This document shows positions 25,552-34,626 of a stretch of 64,000 nt of DNA, one piece after another. Within the stretch, counting starts at the first letter, position 1, and every line of letters begins with the position of its first letter. This DNA comes from Ruegeria sp. EL01 (lineage in GTDB: Bacteria > Pseudomonadota > Alphaproteobacteria > Rhodobacterales > Rhodobacteraceae): contig NZ_OMPS01000001.1 of assembly GCF_900313035.1 (NCBI RefSeq), positions 219,904 to 283,903 on the forward strand. The letters are read 5' to 3'. The position numbers and the translations under genes are program-made. The notes below the pieces were generated by a model. That model worked only from the letters and a program-made list of their open reading frames with translations, did no database searches and was not told the origin of the DNA.

Positions 25552-26454
25552 ATGTCTTATATCGAAAGCCTGCGGGTCTTTGTCAGAGTGATGGAGCTCG
25601 GAAGCATCACGTCTGGTGGGCGCGATCTGAGGTTGACGCCCGCAGTGGCCAGCAAACGGTTGAAAGAACTGGAGAACCATCTGGGCGTGCGCCTTTTCAA
25701 CAGAACAACCCGATCGATGACACCGACCGAAGTTGGAACGGTCTTTTACGACGAAGCCAAGGCTGTTCTGTTGGCTCTCGATCACGCCGAGGCGCGTGTC
25801 GCCAGCTTTTCGGACGCCCCGCGAGGTGCAATCCGCATCACTTCGCCACTGGGTGTCGGGCGTAGAATCGTTGCGCCGCTGGTCCCGGAATTCTCCGATC
25901 GCTATCCGGAAACAGAGATTCGCATGCGTCTGTCCGACCGCAAGGTGGACATTATGGCCGACGGGCTGGACATCGCGTTTTTTATTGGAGAGCCCGGTGA
26001 CTCTACGATGAAACTACGGAAGTTCGCGGATTGTGATCGTGTTCTGTGCGCTTCACCGGAGTACTTATCCCAGTTTGGCGTGCCCAGGACACCTGATGAC
26101 TTATTGCACACACCCCACAACTGCCTCTTGCTGCGCTATCCAAGATCACCAGAATACTTCTGGACTCTCGGCACCGACATGGGGCCACGAAAGCTCGAAG
26201 TTCGGGGCAAGTACGATGCTGACGACGGTGACGTGCTGACCGATTGGGCCTTGGCCGGCAGAGGGATTGTTAACAAGCCGCGCTTTGATGTGCGGGAGTA
26301 TCTTGAGGATGGCCGGTTGGTCGAGGTCCTGCCCGAGACGCCCCCATTACCAACGATTTTCGGGTGCCTGTACCCTCACAAAAAGCTTCAGGATCCGAAA
26401 GTACGTCTGTTTGTTGAGCATGTCGCGAAACACAGCAAACGATTTTTCGGGTAG
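25552..26454 (+). CDS. LysR regulator, divergent from xdhA
   Basis: The 300-residue regulator has the LysR helix-turn-helix (SYIESLRVFVRVMELGSITS, then AVASKRLKELENHLGVRLFN). Its effector domain has the GVGRRIVAPLVPEFSDRYPE and DDGDVLTDWALAGRGIVNKP blocks found in CrgA/DsdC-like members. It lies divergent from xdhA with a 155-bp intergenic region, and so likely controls purine oxidation. A clear paralogue is at 27854 on the other side of puuD. Confidence 0.93.
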   Translation: MSYIESLRVFVRVMELGSITSGGRDLRLTPAVASKRLKELENHLGVRLFNRTTRSMTPTEVGTVFYDEAKAVLLALDHAEARVASFSDAPRGAIRITSPLGVGRRIVAPLVPEFSDRYPETEIRMRLSDRKVDIMADGLDIAFFIGEPGDSTMKLRKFADCDRVLCASPEYLSQFGVPRTPDDLLHTPHNCLLLRYPRSPEYFWTLGTDMGPRKLEVRGKYDADDGDVLTDWALAGRGIVNKPRFDVREYLEDGRLVEVLPETPPLPTIFGCLYPHKKLQDPKVRLFVEHVAKHSKRFFG

Positions 26455-26470
26455 CGCTCAGAGACAAAAA

Positions 26471-26492
26471 AACTGGGCGAGAGCACCCAGTT
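26471..26492. terminator. Bidirectional hairpin between lysR and puuD
   Basis: AACTGGG and CCCAGTT form a perfect 7-bp stem with an 8-base loop. It sits between the convergent lysR (stop 26454) and puuD (stop 26520). An A-run precedes it, which reads as a T-run for minus-strand transcription, so it best fits termination of puuD. Confidence 0.7.
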
Positions 26493-26519
26493 ATCTATCA
26501 TATCTCTGATAGAAGGCGT

Positions 26520-27752
26520 TTATTGATCTCGGACTTCGCGCACCCATGCAATGATTTTCTCGCGCGCTTCTTCATCCATTTGAACCGCCGATGGCGGCGG
26601 CATCGCGTGGCTGATCCCGGCTTGCAGATAGATCTGGTCAGCTTGTCGGGCCACATCACCCGGTGTTTCGAGATAAACCTTCTTCGGCGCCCATTTCATG
26701 CTGCCATAGACCGGCTCGCGTGCATGACACATCGAACAATTGCCCAAGACCGTGTCGTAGGCCTCTTCGAAGCCCGCGGCTGACGCATATTTCTGCTCAT
26801 ATGGCGTCAGTTCGCGCGCTTCGGCGTCTTCCCATGTTTCACTGTTTCTGACCGAAGACAGCCAGGCGATGACGATCATAAGCAGAACCGTGACAGCCCA
26901 GGTCCAGTGCGGGCCCTTTCCGGTTGCGTGCATCGTGTTGAAGTAATGCCGGATGGTCACGCCTGTCAGGAAGATCAAGCTGGCGATGATCCACGAGTAC
27001 TCGGTTCCAAAGGCTAGCGGATAATGGTTCGACAGCATCAGGAATACGACCGGCAAAGTCAGATAGTTATTGTGCGTGGAACGCACCTTGGCGATCTTCC
27101 CATACTTGGCGTCCGGTGTACGTCCGGCCTTGAGGTCTTCGACCACGATCCGCTGGTTCGGCATGATCTGAAAGAACACGTTGGCTGTCATGATCGTCGC
27201 GGTGAAGGCTCCAAGATGCAAAAGCGCGGCGCGGCCCGTAAAGATTTGGTTGTAGCCCCAGGACATGATCACCAGGATCACGAACAACAGCAGCATCAAA
27301 ACGGTCGGATGATCGCTCAACTTCGATTTACACATCTGATCGTAAAGCAACCAGCCAATGGTCAGCGATCCGCCAGAGATCAGGATCCCCTGCCAAAGCG
27401 CCAGATCCACCTTGGTCGGATCAAGCAGGAACAGTTCGCCACCAACCCAGTAAATGATCATGAGCAACGCCGCACCTGAGAGCCACGTCGTGTAACTCTG
27501 CCATTTGTGCCAGGTTAGGTGCTCGGGCATCCGGGTGGGCGCCACCAGATATTTGACGGTGTGATAGAACCCGCCCCCATGCACTTCCCATTCTTCGCCG
27601 TAAGCCCCATCCGGCAGAGCGGGATTCGGCTTTAGCATGAGGTCAAGCGCGATAAAGTAGAATGACGCCCCAATCCACGCCATCGCAGTGATCACATGCA
27701 GCCAGCGGACGGAAAAGGCGATCCATTCCCACATTACGGCTAGGTCATACAT
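26520..27752 (-). CDS. puuD: Membrane urate hydroxylase with cytochrome c domain
   Basis: The 410-residue protein starts with a long membrane domain of about eight helices (WIAFSVRWLHVITAMAWIGASF at the start). It ends with a cytochrome c domain whose haem motif is C339-S-M-C342-H343. This is the architecture of PuuD, which oxidises urate to 5-hydroxyisourate and passes electrons to the respiratory chain, in place of soluble uricase. MPPPSAVQMDEEAREKIIAW near the end gives the axial Met region. It stands between two LysR paralogues. Confidence 0.93.
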   Translation of the reverse strand: MYDLAVMWEWIAFSVRWLHVITAMAWIGASFYFIALDLMLKPNPALPDGAYGEEWEVHGGGFYHTVKYLVAPTRMPEHLTWHKWQSYTTWLSGAALLMIIYWVGGELFLLDPTKVDLALWQGILISGGSLTIGWLLYDQMCKSKLSDHPTVLMLLLFVILVIMSWGYNQIFTGRAALLHLGAFTATIMTANVFFQIMPNQRIVVEDLKAGRTPDAKYGKIAKVRSTHNNYLTLPVVFLMLSNHYPLAFGTEYSWIIASLIFLTGVTIRHYFNTMHATGKGPHWTWAVTVLLMIVIAWLSSVRNSETWEDAEARELTPYEQKYASAAGFEEAYDTVLGNCSMCHAREPVYGSMKWAPKKVYLETPGDVARQADQIYLQAGISHAMPPPSAVQMDEEAREKIIAWVREVRDQ

Positions 27753-27853
27753 GGCTTAGCTCCTAAGATTCTTTAGTTCCGGGCACTCTATGCGAGACTG
27801 TTTTGTTCTGGTATTGCCGGTAAAGACCAAGCAGTATCAAAAAATGCAAAAAA

Positions 27854-28774
27854 ATGTCCTACCTTGATAACATCAGAACCTTTGTCCGGGTCTACGAACT
27901 GGGCAGCATGTCCGCCGCAGGCCGTGACCTTAGGGTTTCACCAGCTGTAACCTCGGCACGAATATCGCAATTGGAAGAGCATCTAGGAGTGCGATTATTC
28001 CAGCGTACGACACGCAGCCTAACGCCGACCGAGCAGGGAAAATCTTTCTATCGCGGGGCGGCAGAGATCCTAGAAGCGGTGGATCGCGCTGAAGCTCAGA
28101 TCGTGAACATTACAGAGAACCTGAAAGGGTCACTCTACGTCGCGGCGCCATTGGGTGTCGGGCGGCGATTGATAGCGCCGCAAGTGCCAAAGTTTCTAGC
28201 TGAGTATCCAGAAGTGAGTGTTCGGCTACGATTGACCGACCGAAAGGTGGATCTGACCACAGAAGGCCTGGACTTGGCGTTTTTTCTTGGTCAGCCAGAG
28301 GACAGCAACTTGCGTATCCGCAAGATTGCGGATGTTGAAAGAGTTCTTTGTGCGTCTCCGAAATACATCAAGAAACGTGGGATGCCGAAAAGCGGCGAGG
28401 AATTGATCGCCGATGAACATGAGTGCCTTAACTTACGCTTTCCAGGTGCGCCCGAATTTCAATGGCTCTTGAGAACCGATACAGGACCAAAACGGTTCCG
28501 CGTCTCTGGACGCTACGAGTCAGACGACGGCGACGTGCTTACGGACTGGGCGCTTGCCGGTCATGGCATTGCGTTAAAACCAATATTTGAGATTGCTCAG
28601 CATCTTAAGGCAGGAAATCTAGTTTCAGTGGCGGAAAAAACGCCGCCGGAACCGATTCAAATGGCATGTCTGTTTACGCATCGCCGTATGCAGGACCCCA
28701 AAACGCGGCTTTTCATGGAGTTCATAATAGAACGTATTGGATCATCGATAGCCGCAGCAAATACGTCTCGCTAG
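27854..28774 (+). CDS. LysR regulator, divergent from puuD
   Basis: The 306-residue protein has SYLDNIRTFVRVYELGSMSA and AVTSARISQLEEHLGVRLFQ as its helix-turn-helix. It shares long blocks with the LysR at 25552, for example LGVGRR, RLTDRKVDL, RVLCASPKYI and DDGDVLTDWALAGHGI, so the two are paralogues. It is divergent from puuD (101 bp apart) and convergent with uraH, which makes puuD the likely target. Sensing of urate or a urate product is an inference from context. Confidence 0.93.
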   Translation: MSYLDNIRTFVRVYELGSMSAAGRDLRVSPAVTSARISQLEEHLGVRLFQRTTRSLTPTEQGKSFYRGAAEILEAVDRAEAQIVNITENLKGSLYVAAPLGVGRRLIAPQVPKFLAEYPEVSVRLRLTDRKVDLTTEGLDLAFFLGQPEDSNLRIRKIADVERVLCASPKYIKKRGMPKSGEELIADEHECLNLRFPGAPEFQWLLRTDTGPKRFRVSGRYESDDGDVLTDWALAGHGIALKPIFEIAQHLKAGNLVSVAEKTPPEPIQMACLFTHRRMQDPKTRLFMEFIIERIGSSIAAANTSR

Positions 28775-28778
28775 GCCC

Positions 28779-29132
28779 TCAGCTGCCGCGATAGGTCGAG
28801 TAACCAAACGGCGAAAGTAGCAACGGTACGTGGTAATGCGAATGTTCGGACATCCCGAAGTGGATCGGGATGACGTCCAGAAAACGTGGGTCTTCAGGCG
28901 GAGTGCCGGAGGCATCGAGGTATTCTCCAGCATAGAAGATCAGTTCGTATTCGCCTGCTAAAAACTCTGCTTCGGGCAGAATTTGTTCATCCGTCCTGCC
29001 ATCGTCATTGGTGACAAGAGCTTTCAGCAACGTGCGGTTTGCGCCCTCGATGCGAAAAAGCTCGATTTTTAACCCTTCGGCAGGGCACCCCCGCGCCGTA
29101 TCCAGAACATGGGTTGTTAGGTAACCGGTCAT
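28779..29132 (-). CDS. uraH: 5-hydroxyisourate hydrolase
   Basis: The 117-residue protein has the transthyretin-related fold. It contains LTTHVLDTARGCPAEGLKIE with the active-site His, the FHYHVPLL-type strand HSHYHVPLLLSPFGYSTYRGS, and the diagnostic C-terminal YRGS. It hydrolyses 5-hydroxyisourate, the PuuD product, to OHCU. Start and length match the family. Its stop lies 4 bp from the convergent lysR stop. The upstream region 29133-29278 is shared with the divergent puuE-uraD fusion. Confidence 0.95.
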   Translation of the reverse strand: MTGYLTTHVLDTARGCPAEGLKIELFRIEGANRTLLKALVTNDDGRTDEQILPEAEFLAGEYELIFYAGEYLDASGTPPEDPRFLDVIPIHFGMSEHSHYHVPLLLSPFGYSTYRGS

Positions 29133-29278
29133 TTGCGCTACTCCTCAAGTTATACGATTACTAATCTGTTTTCCTCCCAGGGGGCAAAGGCAGTCTATTC
29201 GAAGCTGCTTTCTGAATTTTTTGAAAAACATCTCAGATTATCTGGGGTATTGATCAAAAGAAGAAAAAGGAAATTGAT

Positions 29279-30691
29279 GTGACGCGCTATCCACGAGACA
29301 TGACCGGCTATGGGGGGCAAGTACCTAAAGCCAACTGGCCCAATGATGCCAAGATCGCGGTTCAGATTGTACTGAACTATGAGGAAGGCGGCGAAAACAA
29401 CGTCTTGCACGGCGATGCCACGTCCGAAGCGTTCCTGTCCGAGATCACTGGTGCTGCCCCGTGGTCAGGGCAGAGGCACTGGAACATGGAGTCGATTTAC
29501 GAGTATGGTAGCCGCGCCGGGTTTTGGCGCGTGCATCACCTTTTACAGGACTTGCCAGTAACTGTTTACGGCGTTGCCACAGCATTGGCCCGAGCACCGG
29601 CGCAGGTAGCAGCAATGAAGTATGCCGGTTGGGAGATCGCCAGCCATGGCCTGAAGTGGATTGAACACAAGGACATGGACGCGGAAGAAGAGCGTGCTCA
29701 GATCCGTGAAGCAGTCCGGCTGCACACTGAGGTCACGGGCCAGCCGCCGCGTGGTTGGTACACAGGCCGCTGTTCGATGAATACGGTCGATCTGGCCGCT
29801 GAGGAAGGTGACTTTGCCTATATCGCTGACAGCTACTCCGACGATCTGCCGTATTGGGTTAAGGCAGGAGGCAAGGATCAGCTGATCATGCCCTATACGA
29901 TGGATTGCAACGACATGCGTTTTGCGATCCAGGCCGGATACACAAACGGCGAGCAGTTCGAAAGCTATCTGAAGGACAGCTTTGACATGCTCTATGCCGA
30001 GGGTGAAGCCGGCGCGCCGAAAATGCTCTCGATTGGACTGCACTGCCGTTTGATTGGTCGCCCGGGTCGTGCCATGGCGCTGAAACGTGCGCTGGACTAC
30101 TTCAAGAAGCACGACAATGTCTGGTTTGCCACGCGAGAACAGATTGCTGATCACTGGGCAATGGAGCACCCGCCGATGCAACGATTGACCCCTTCTGAAA
30201 TGGACCAGTCAACCTTTGTGTCTGAGTTCGGCGGTGTTTTCGAGCACAGCCCGTGGATTGCCGAAGGTGCGTATGAACTTGAACTGGGGCCGACACATGA
30301 CAATGCCGCCGGTGTCCATAACGCGCTGGCGCGTGTGTTCCGCACGGCCACTCCCGAGCAACGTCTTGGTGTTCTGACAGCGCACCCGGATCTGGCAGGA
30401 AAGCTTGCCTCTGCTGGTCGCCTGACAAAGGAAAGCACGGCGGAACAAGCCGGTGCCGGTCTTGATTTGCTGACCGATGAAGAGCGCGCGACGTTCACGG
30501 CATTGAATGAGACCTACACAACCAAATTTGGATTCCCCTTTATCATTGCCGTCAAGGACCATACGAAAGCGGGCATTCTGGAAGCGTTCCATCGCCGTAT
30601 CGACAGCGATCGCGAAACCGAGCTTGCCGAAGCCTGCTGTCAGGTTGAACGGATTGCCGAATTGCGCCTGGTTGAGAAGTTCGCGAAATGA
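29279..30691 (+). CDS. Bifunctional allantoinase PuuE / OHCU decarboxylase UraD fusion
   Basis: The 470-residue protein has two domains. Residues 1 to about 310 are a metal-independent PuuE-type allantoinase of the polysaccharide deacetylase fold (RDMTGYGGQVPKANWPNDAK, NYEEGGENNVLHGD, GWEIASHGLKWIEHKDM). Residues about 315-470 are an OHCU decarboxylase (VFEHSPWIAEGAY, LTAHPDLAGKLA, STAEQAGAGLDLL, KFGFPFIIAVKDH). Together they turn OHCU into S-allantoin and then allantoate. The start is GTG at 29279 after AAGGAAA. It overlaps allA by 4 bp. Confidence 0.93.
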   Translation: MTRYPRDMTGYGGQVPKANWPNDAKIAVQIVLNYEEGGENNVLHGDATSEAFLSEITGAAPWSGQRHWNMESIYEYGSRAGFWRVHHLLQDLPVTVYGVATALARAPAQVAAMKYAGWEIASHGLKWIEHKDMDAEEERAQIREAVRLHTEVTGQPPRGWYTGRCSMNTVDLAAEEGDFAYIADSYSDDLPYWVKAGGKDQLIMPYTMDCNDMRFAIQAGYTNGEQFESYLKDSFDMLYAEGEAGAPKMLSIGLHCRLIGRPGRAMALKRALDYFKKHDNVWFATREQIADHWAMEHPPMQRLTPSEMDQSTFVSEFGGVFEHSPWIAEGAYELELGPTHDNAAGVHNALARVFRTATPEQRLGVLTAHPDLAGKLASAGRLTKESTAEQAGAGLDLLTDEERATFTALNETYTTKFGFPFIIAVKDHTKAGILEAFHRRIDSDRETELAEACCQVERIAELRLVEKFAK

Positions 30692-31173
30692 CGACCGCCT
30701 TGAAACTTCGGCCACTGACTTCAGGGGCATTTTCACCGTTTGGCGATGTCATCGAGGTGGCCGGCCAAGTGGATAAATTCATCAATCAGGGCAAGTGCGC
30801 GCGGTATCATGACCGTGCAGCGCTGGATTTCCGCGACGGGCGCGCTGGAATTAGTGTGTTTCAGTCCGAAGCTTTTAGCCTGCCGATCAAATTGGAAATG
30901 GTTGAACGCCACCCCGACGGGAGCCAGGCCTTTCTGCCATTGTCGGATAAGCCCTTTGTTGTGGTAGTGGCCCCGGACCAAGGCGGCACACCGGGACAGC
31001 CCATCGCGTTCAAAACAGCGCCTGGGCAGGGCGTGAATTATCATCGCAACACTTGGCATGGTGTGCTGACCCCACTTCGTGCGCCCGGACTTTTTGCGGT
31101 GGTCGACCGAATTGGAGCCGGGCCCAACCTCGAAGAACATTGGTTCGAGGAGGCTTTTGCAATCACGGAATGA
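30688..31173 (+). CDS. allA: Ureidoglycolate lyase
   Basis: The 161-residue protein has the AllA cupin features. LTSGAFSPFGDVIEV lies at the N-terminus, and FINQGKCARYHD, VERHPDGSQAFLPL, and GVNYHRNTWHGVLTPL follow in order. AllA splits ureidoglycolate into glyoxylate and urea. The start overlaps the puuE-uraD stop. Its glyoxylate is the input for the bhc genes 2.4 kb downstream on the other strand. Confidence 0.95.
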   Translation: MTTALKLRPLTSGAFSPFGDVIEVAGQVDKFINQGKCARYHDRAALDFRDGRAGISVFQSEAFSLPIKLEMVERHPDGSQAFLPLSDKPFVVVVAPDQGGTPGQPIAFKTAPGQGVNYHRNTWHGVLTPLRAPGLFAVVDRIGAGPNLEEHWFEEAFAITE

Positions 31174-31227
31174 GGTGCGTTTCCGGAAGAGGAGCCGGTT
31201 TACGAACCTCAAGGGAGGAAAGACCAA

Positions 31228-32652
31228 ATGTCAGATGCATCCATTGGAACGCCGGAACAGCTCCGCGATCCGAATTACACGCCGCCACTTATCAAAGCGG
31301 TACCACTGGGAATCCAGCACGTGCTGGCAATGTTCGTATCCAACGTCACGCCAGCCATTATCGTTTGTGGCGCGGCCGGGTTTGGGTTCGGCTCGAACAG
31401 CCCCGATTTTCCACAGATGATCTACATGATCCAGATGTCGATGTTCTTTGCGGGCGTCGCCACATTGTTCCAGACCGTTGGTGTGGGGCCTGTTGGTGCC
31501 CGGCTGCCGATCGTACAGGGGACGTCGTTCGCCTTCATACCGATCATGATCCCGCTGGTGGTTGGAAAAGGCGTTGATGCCATTGCAGTTTTGATGGGCG
31601 GTGTTGTCGTCGGCGGCCTGTTTCACGCCTTCCTGGGGCTGTTCATTGGGCGTATTCGCTTTGCGCTTCCGCCGTTGGTGACAGGTCTTGTGGTGACCAT
31701 GATCGGATTGGCGCTTGTTAAGGTCGGCGTTCAGTATGCCGCCGGCGGAGTGCCTGCCATAGGGACCGAGGAATATGGCTCTGGCCTGAACTGGTTCATG
31801 GCCGGAATCGTGATCGTCGTAACTCTTGGCCTGAAGTTCTTTGCGCGGGGTATGCTGTCGGTGTCGGCTGTTCTGATCGGCCTGCTCGTCGGTTACGCTG
31901 TGGCTTTTGCTCTTGGTCAGGTAAATCTGGGCAATGTTGGTCGTGCGGCCTCGTTCGCACTGCCGAATCCGCTGCATTTCGGTATTGAGTTCTCGGTCGC
32001 GGCCATCGTTGGTTTCTGTGCGATGTCCTTTGTATCGGCCGTTGAAACTGTCGGGGACGTATCCGGTATCACAAAAGGGGGTGCGGGGCGCGAAGCAACT
32101 GACAAGGAAATCCAGGGCGCGACCTATGCCGATGGTATCGGCACCGCTATCTCTGGTCTCTTTGGCGCTTTGCCGAATACCTCGTTCAGCCAGAACGTTG
32201 GCTTGATCGCCATGACCGGGGTCATGAGCCGGATGGTCGTTACCATAGGCGCGCTCTTCCTGATCGTGTGTGGCCTTGTTCCGAAAATTGGCGCGATTAT
32301 CTCATCCATCCCGATCGAGGTCCTTGGCGGCGGTGTCATCGTGATGTTCGGAATGGTGGTTGCAGCCGGTGTCTCGATGCTGTCGGACGTGAACTGGAAC
32401 CGCCGCAATATGGTGATCTTTGCGATTTCCCTGAGCCTTGGTTTGGGCCTGCAACTGGAACCTGGTGCCCTGCAGTATCTGCCCGGCACGTTCAAGGTTC
32501 TGGCGACATCGGGTATCCTACCCGCCGCTGTCATCGCTATTATCCTGAACCTGGTTCTTCCCAAGGAACTTTCGGACGAAGCGACAGAAGAAGTCTCCGG
32601 CGGTATGGCCGGTCACGGTCTTGGTTCCATTGGACATGATGATCACGTCTGA
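31228..32652 (+). CDS. NCS2 uracil-xanthine permease
   Basis: The 474-residue transporter has about 14 transmembrane segments. It carries the NCS2 signatures PLGIQHVLAMFVSNVTPAII, VGPVGARLPIVQGTSFAFIP, the substrate-binding SAVETVGDVSGITKGG and NTSFSQNVGLIAMTGVMSR. The QNVG motif is diagnostic for xanthine or urate transport. It follows allA by 54 bp, with a GGAGG site at 31213-31217. A urate or xanthine substrate is likely from its position in the ureide operon. Confidence 0.93.
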   Translation: MSDASIGTPEQLRDPNYTPPLIKAVPLGIQHVLAMFVSNVTPAIIVCGAAGFGFGSNSPDFPQMIYMIQMSMFFAGVATLFQTVGVGPVGARLPIVQGTSFAFIPIMIPLVVGKGVDAIAVLMGGVVVGGLFHAFLGLFIGRIRFALPPLVTGLVVTMIGLALVKVGVQYAAGGVPAIGTEEYGSGLNWFMAGIVIVVTLGLKFFARGMLSVSAVLIGLLVGYAVAFALGQVNLGNVGRAASFALPNPLHFGIEFSVAAIVGFCAMSFVSAVETVGDVSGITKGGAGREATDKEIQGATYADGIGTAISGLFGALPNTSFSQNVGLIAMTGVMSRMVVTIGALFLIVCGLVPKIGAIISSIPIEVLGGGVIVMFGMVVAAGVSMLSDVNWNRRNMVIFAISLSLGLGLQLEPGALQYLPGTFKVLATSGILPAAVIAIILNLVLPKELSDEATEEVSGGMAGHGLGSIGHDDHV

Positions 32653-32690
32653 TGGATCTGGCGTGAAACGCTGAAATCAAATGCAAGCAC

Positions 32691-32721
32691 AAAGCGGCGC
32701 GCCTCGGCACGCCGCTTTTTT
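32691..32721 (+). terminator. Intrinsic terminator of the puuE-allA-permease operon
   Basis: AAGCGGCGCGCC and the inverted GGCACGCCGCTT form a strong stem followed by TTTTTT. It lies about 40 bp after the permease stop. Confidence 0.9.
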
Positions 32722-32817
32722 CGGATTTCTCATACAAGAGAATCGGACGATACCCTTTGCCAAAGGTTGACGCGTTTGTTCCAGCCAGTGTCGCGATATT
32801 GAGCAATCCACATGGCG

Positions 32818-33024
32818 TCACGCCCCAGACTCGATTGCCACTTTTGCCACGGTAACAGCAATTGTCGGCAACTCGTGATATTTAAGCGCGGTCTGCGTTT
32901 CGATGTCCTTTTTGGACCAATCCAATGCCATTTCAAAATCACCCGATGAAAGTTGTGCTGCAACGTGATGAAGTGGCCCCCGAGAAGCAGAAACAAACGC
33001 ACAAGAGTTGTCGGCTGATTTCAA
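32818..33024 (-). CDS. Possible small protein after the peroxiredoxin gene
   Basis: A 68-codon frame starts with TTG overlapping the prx stop and ends at 32818. It contains FEMALDWSKKDIETQTALKY and matches no family I recognise. The amino acid composition is reasonable, but there is no strong start signal. It may be coding or chance. The remaining stretch 32722-32817 holds nothing recognisable. Confidence 0.25.
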   Translation of the reverse strand: MKSADNSCAFVSASRGPLHHVAAQLSSGDFEMALDWSKKDIETQTALKYHELPTIAVTVAKVAIESGA

Positions 33025-33545
33025 CCGCCGTTGGTGAGATGGTTTAGAACTGTTTCCGCGTTCCCGGCGGGGTTCGTTATGGGATGGAAAACACGTGAAA
33101 CCTGCCCATCGCGTAGAACTATTGTAAACCGCTCAAGCAGTGTCATTTCACCGACTTCAAAAACCGGAAGTGACAGGGCGGCTTGCAGCTTCAGGTGTGC
33201 GTCAGACAGGATTTCGAAGGGTAGGTGCAACCTGTCTTTGACTTCGCGCTGATACGCAGTGTCTTGGGTTGATAGTCCAAAAACCTTGTCCGCTCCTGCC
33301 TCGCGCAGCAGTTGATGATGATCCCTGTAGCCACAGGACTGGGGCGTGCAGCCCTTTGCCCCTGGGATGCCGTCCCATCCCGGAATCGCAGTGTCCCCAG
33401 GAGGGCTGGTACGAGGATAGGCGTAAACAACGGAGCAACCTGTTAGCGTCGAGAGGTCGATGTCGCTTCCGTTGGTGGCCTTTAGCACCGCACTGGGAAG
33501 ACGGATGCCGACAAGGCGCTGGGAAAGGTTGCGACCGTTTTTCAT
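33021..33545 (-). CDS. Peroxiredoxin, BCP/PrxQ-like
   Basis: The 174-residue protein has a thioredoxin-fold start (LSQRLVGIRLPSAVLKATNG) and YAYPRTSPPGDTAIPGWDGI. The active segment is GAKGCTPQSCGYRDHHQLLR, in which the peroxidatic Cys and a second Cys 5 residues later lie as in the PrxQ group. It probably reduces peroxides. The ATG overlaps the stop of bhcD, so it is the fifth gene of the bhcABCD operon. A role in protecting cycle enzymes from oxidation is inferred from position only. Confidence 0.85.
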   Translation of the reverse strand: MKNGRNLSQRLVGIRLPSAVLKATNGSDIDLSTLTGCSVVYAYPRTSPPGDTAIPGWDGIPGAKGCTPQSCGYRDHHQLLREAGADKVFGLSTQDTAYQREVKDRLHLPFEILSDAHLKLQAALSLPVFEVGEMTLLERFTIVLRDGQVSRVFHPITNPAGNAETVLNHLTNGG

Positions 33546-34510
33546 CAGAAATCAACCTTGATCGCGATCCCCTTCTGAACGGCGAGATCGACCACGGACG
33601 CGGCAACCGCAAGATCCTGAAGGCCAACCCCCGTGCCATCGAACAGGGTGATCTGTTCATCCGATGTCCGGCCGGGGTTCGTACCGTTGATAACCGCGCC
33701 AAGCTGAGCAACGTCACTTGCTTCGATCAGGCCTTGTGCGACAGCGTGCTGTGCTTCACCGATTGAGATGGATTGTGCGACCTCGTCCGTAAAGACCATC
33801 GCTTCAGCCAGCAGAGCCGCTTCCACCTCCTGCTTTCCCCTGGTGTCGGTTCCCATGCAGGCGACATGCGTTCCGGGGCTGACATGGTTGGCCAAGAGCG
33901 AAGGTGCAAATGCCGAGGTGATCGAGATGATTACATCCGCCTCTGTCATTCCATCAAGCTCGACCGCTTCAAAAGGGATACCTGCTTCATTGGCGACCTT
34001 CTCGATATTCGGCAGCATCTCGGGGTGGTAGTTCCAACCAACGACCTTTTCATAAACGCGCTGTTCCAGTGCAGCGCGAAGTTGAAAGGCTGCCTGGTGG
34101 CCAGCGCCGATCATGCCGATGACCTTGGCGTCTGCGCGCCCGAGGTGTTTGATCGACACAGAAGATGCCGCCGCAGTGCGCAGGGCTGTCAACAGGTTAC
34201 CGCCAACCATCGCTGAAGGTTTTCCAGTGTCGGGATCAAACAAAAACACGGTGGACTGATGATTGATCAGTCCGCGCTTTTCCAGATTGTTCGGCCAATA
34301 GCCGCCCGCCTTCAGGCCAAGCGTCAAGCCCCCGCGGTCAAACCCGCCCTTGAAGCCGTATAGCGCATCTTCATGCCCTATGGCTTCGCGTACGACGGGG
34401 AAGTTGTAGGCGTCGTCTGACGCCATTGCAGCAAAGACCTTTTCGACGGCATCAAATGCCGCCTGACGGGTCATGAGGTCAGCGATCTCGCGCTCGGGTA
34501 CGATCAGCAT
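33545..34510 (-). CDS. bhcD: Iminosuccinate reductase
   Basis: The 321-residue protein belongs to the ornithine cyclodeaminase/mu-crystallin family. It has GLKAGGYWPNN, MVGGNLLTALRTAAASSVSI, the NAD(P)-binding VIGMIGAGHQAAFQLRAAL, and DVIISITSAFAPSL. In the beta-hydroxyaspartate cycle BhcD reduces iminosuccinate to L-aspartate with NADH, closing the cycle. I chose the ATG at 34510, which starts MLIVPEREIADLM and follows AGAAAG; upstream codons lack family features. It is the fourth gene of bhcABCD. Confidence 0.93.
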   Translation of the reverse strand: MLIVPEREIADLMTRQAAFDAVEKVFAAMASDDAYNFPVVREAIGHEDALYGFKGGFDRGGLTLGLKAGGYWPNNLEKRGLINHQSTVFLFDPDTGKPSAMVGGNLLTALRTAAASSVSIKHLGRADAKVIGMIGAGHQAAFQLRAALEQRVYEKVVGWNYHPEMLPNIEKVANEAGIPFEAVELDGMTEADVIISITSAFAPSLLANHVSPGTHVACMGTDTRGKQEVEAALLAEAMVFTDEVAQSISIGEAQHAVAQGLIEASDVAQLGAVINGTNPGRTSDEQITLFDGTGVGLQDLAVAASVVDLAVQKGIAIKVDF

Positions 34511-34626
34511 ATCTTTCTCCAATCTAAAATTCGTGCGCCCGTGTGCCACCGCCGGAAGGAGAGCATACACACGGGCGACTATCTGACTTCTTCCAAGCCA
34601 GAACTCCCTGTCTTTGTGAGACTGGA

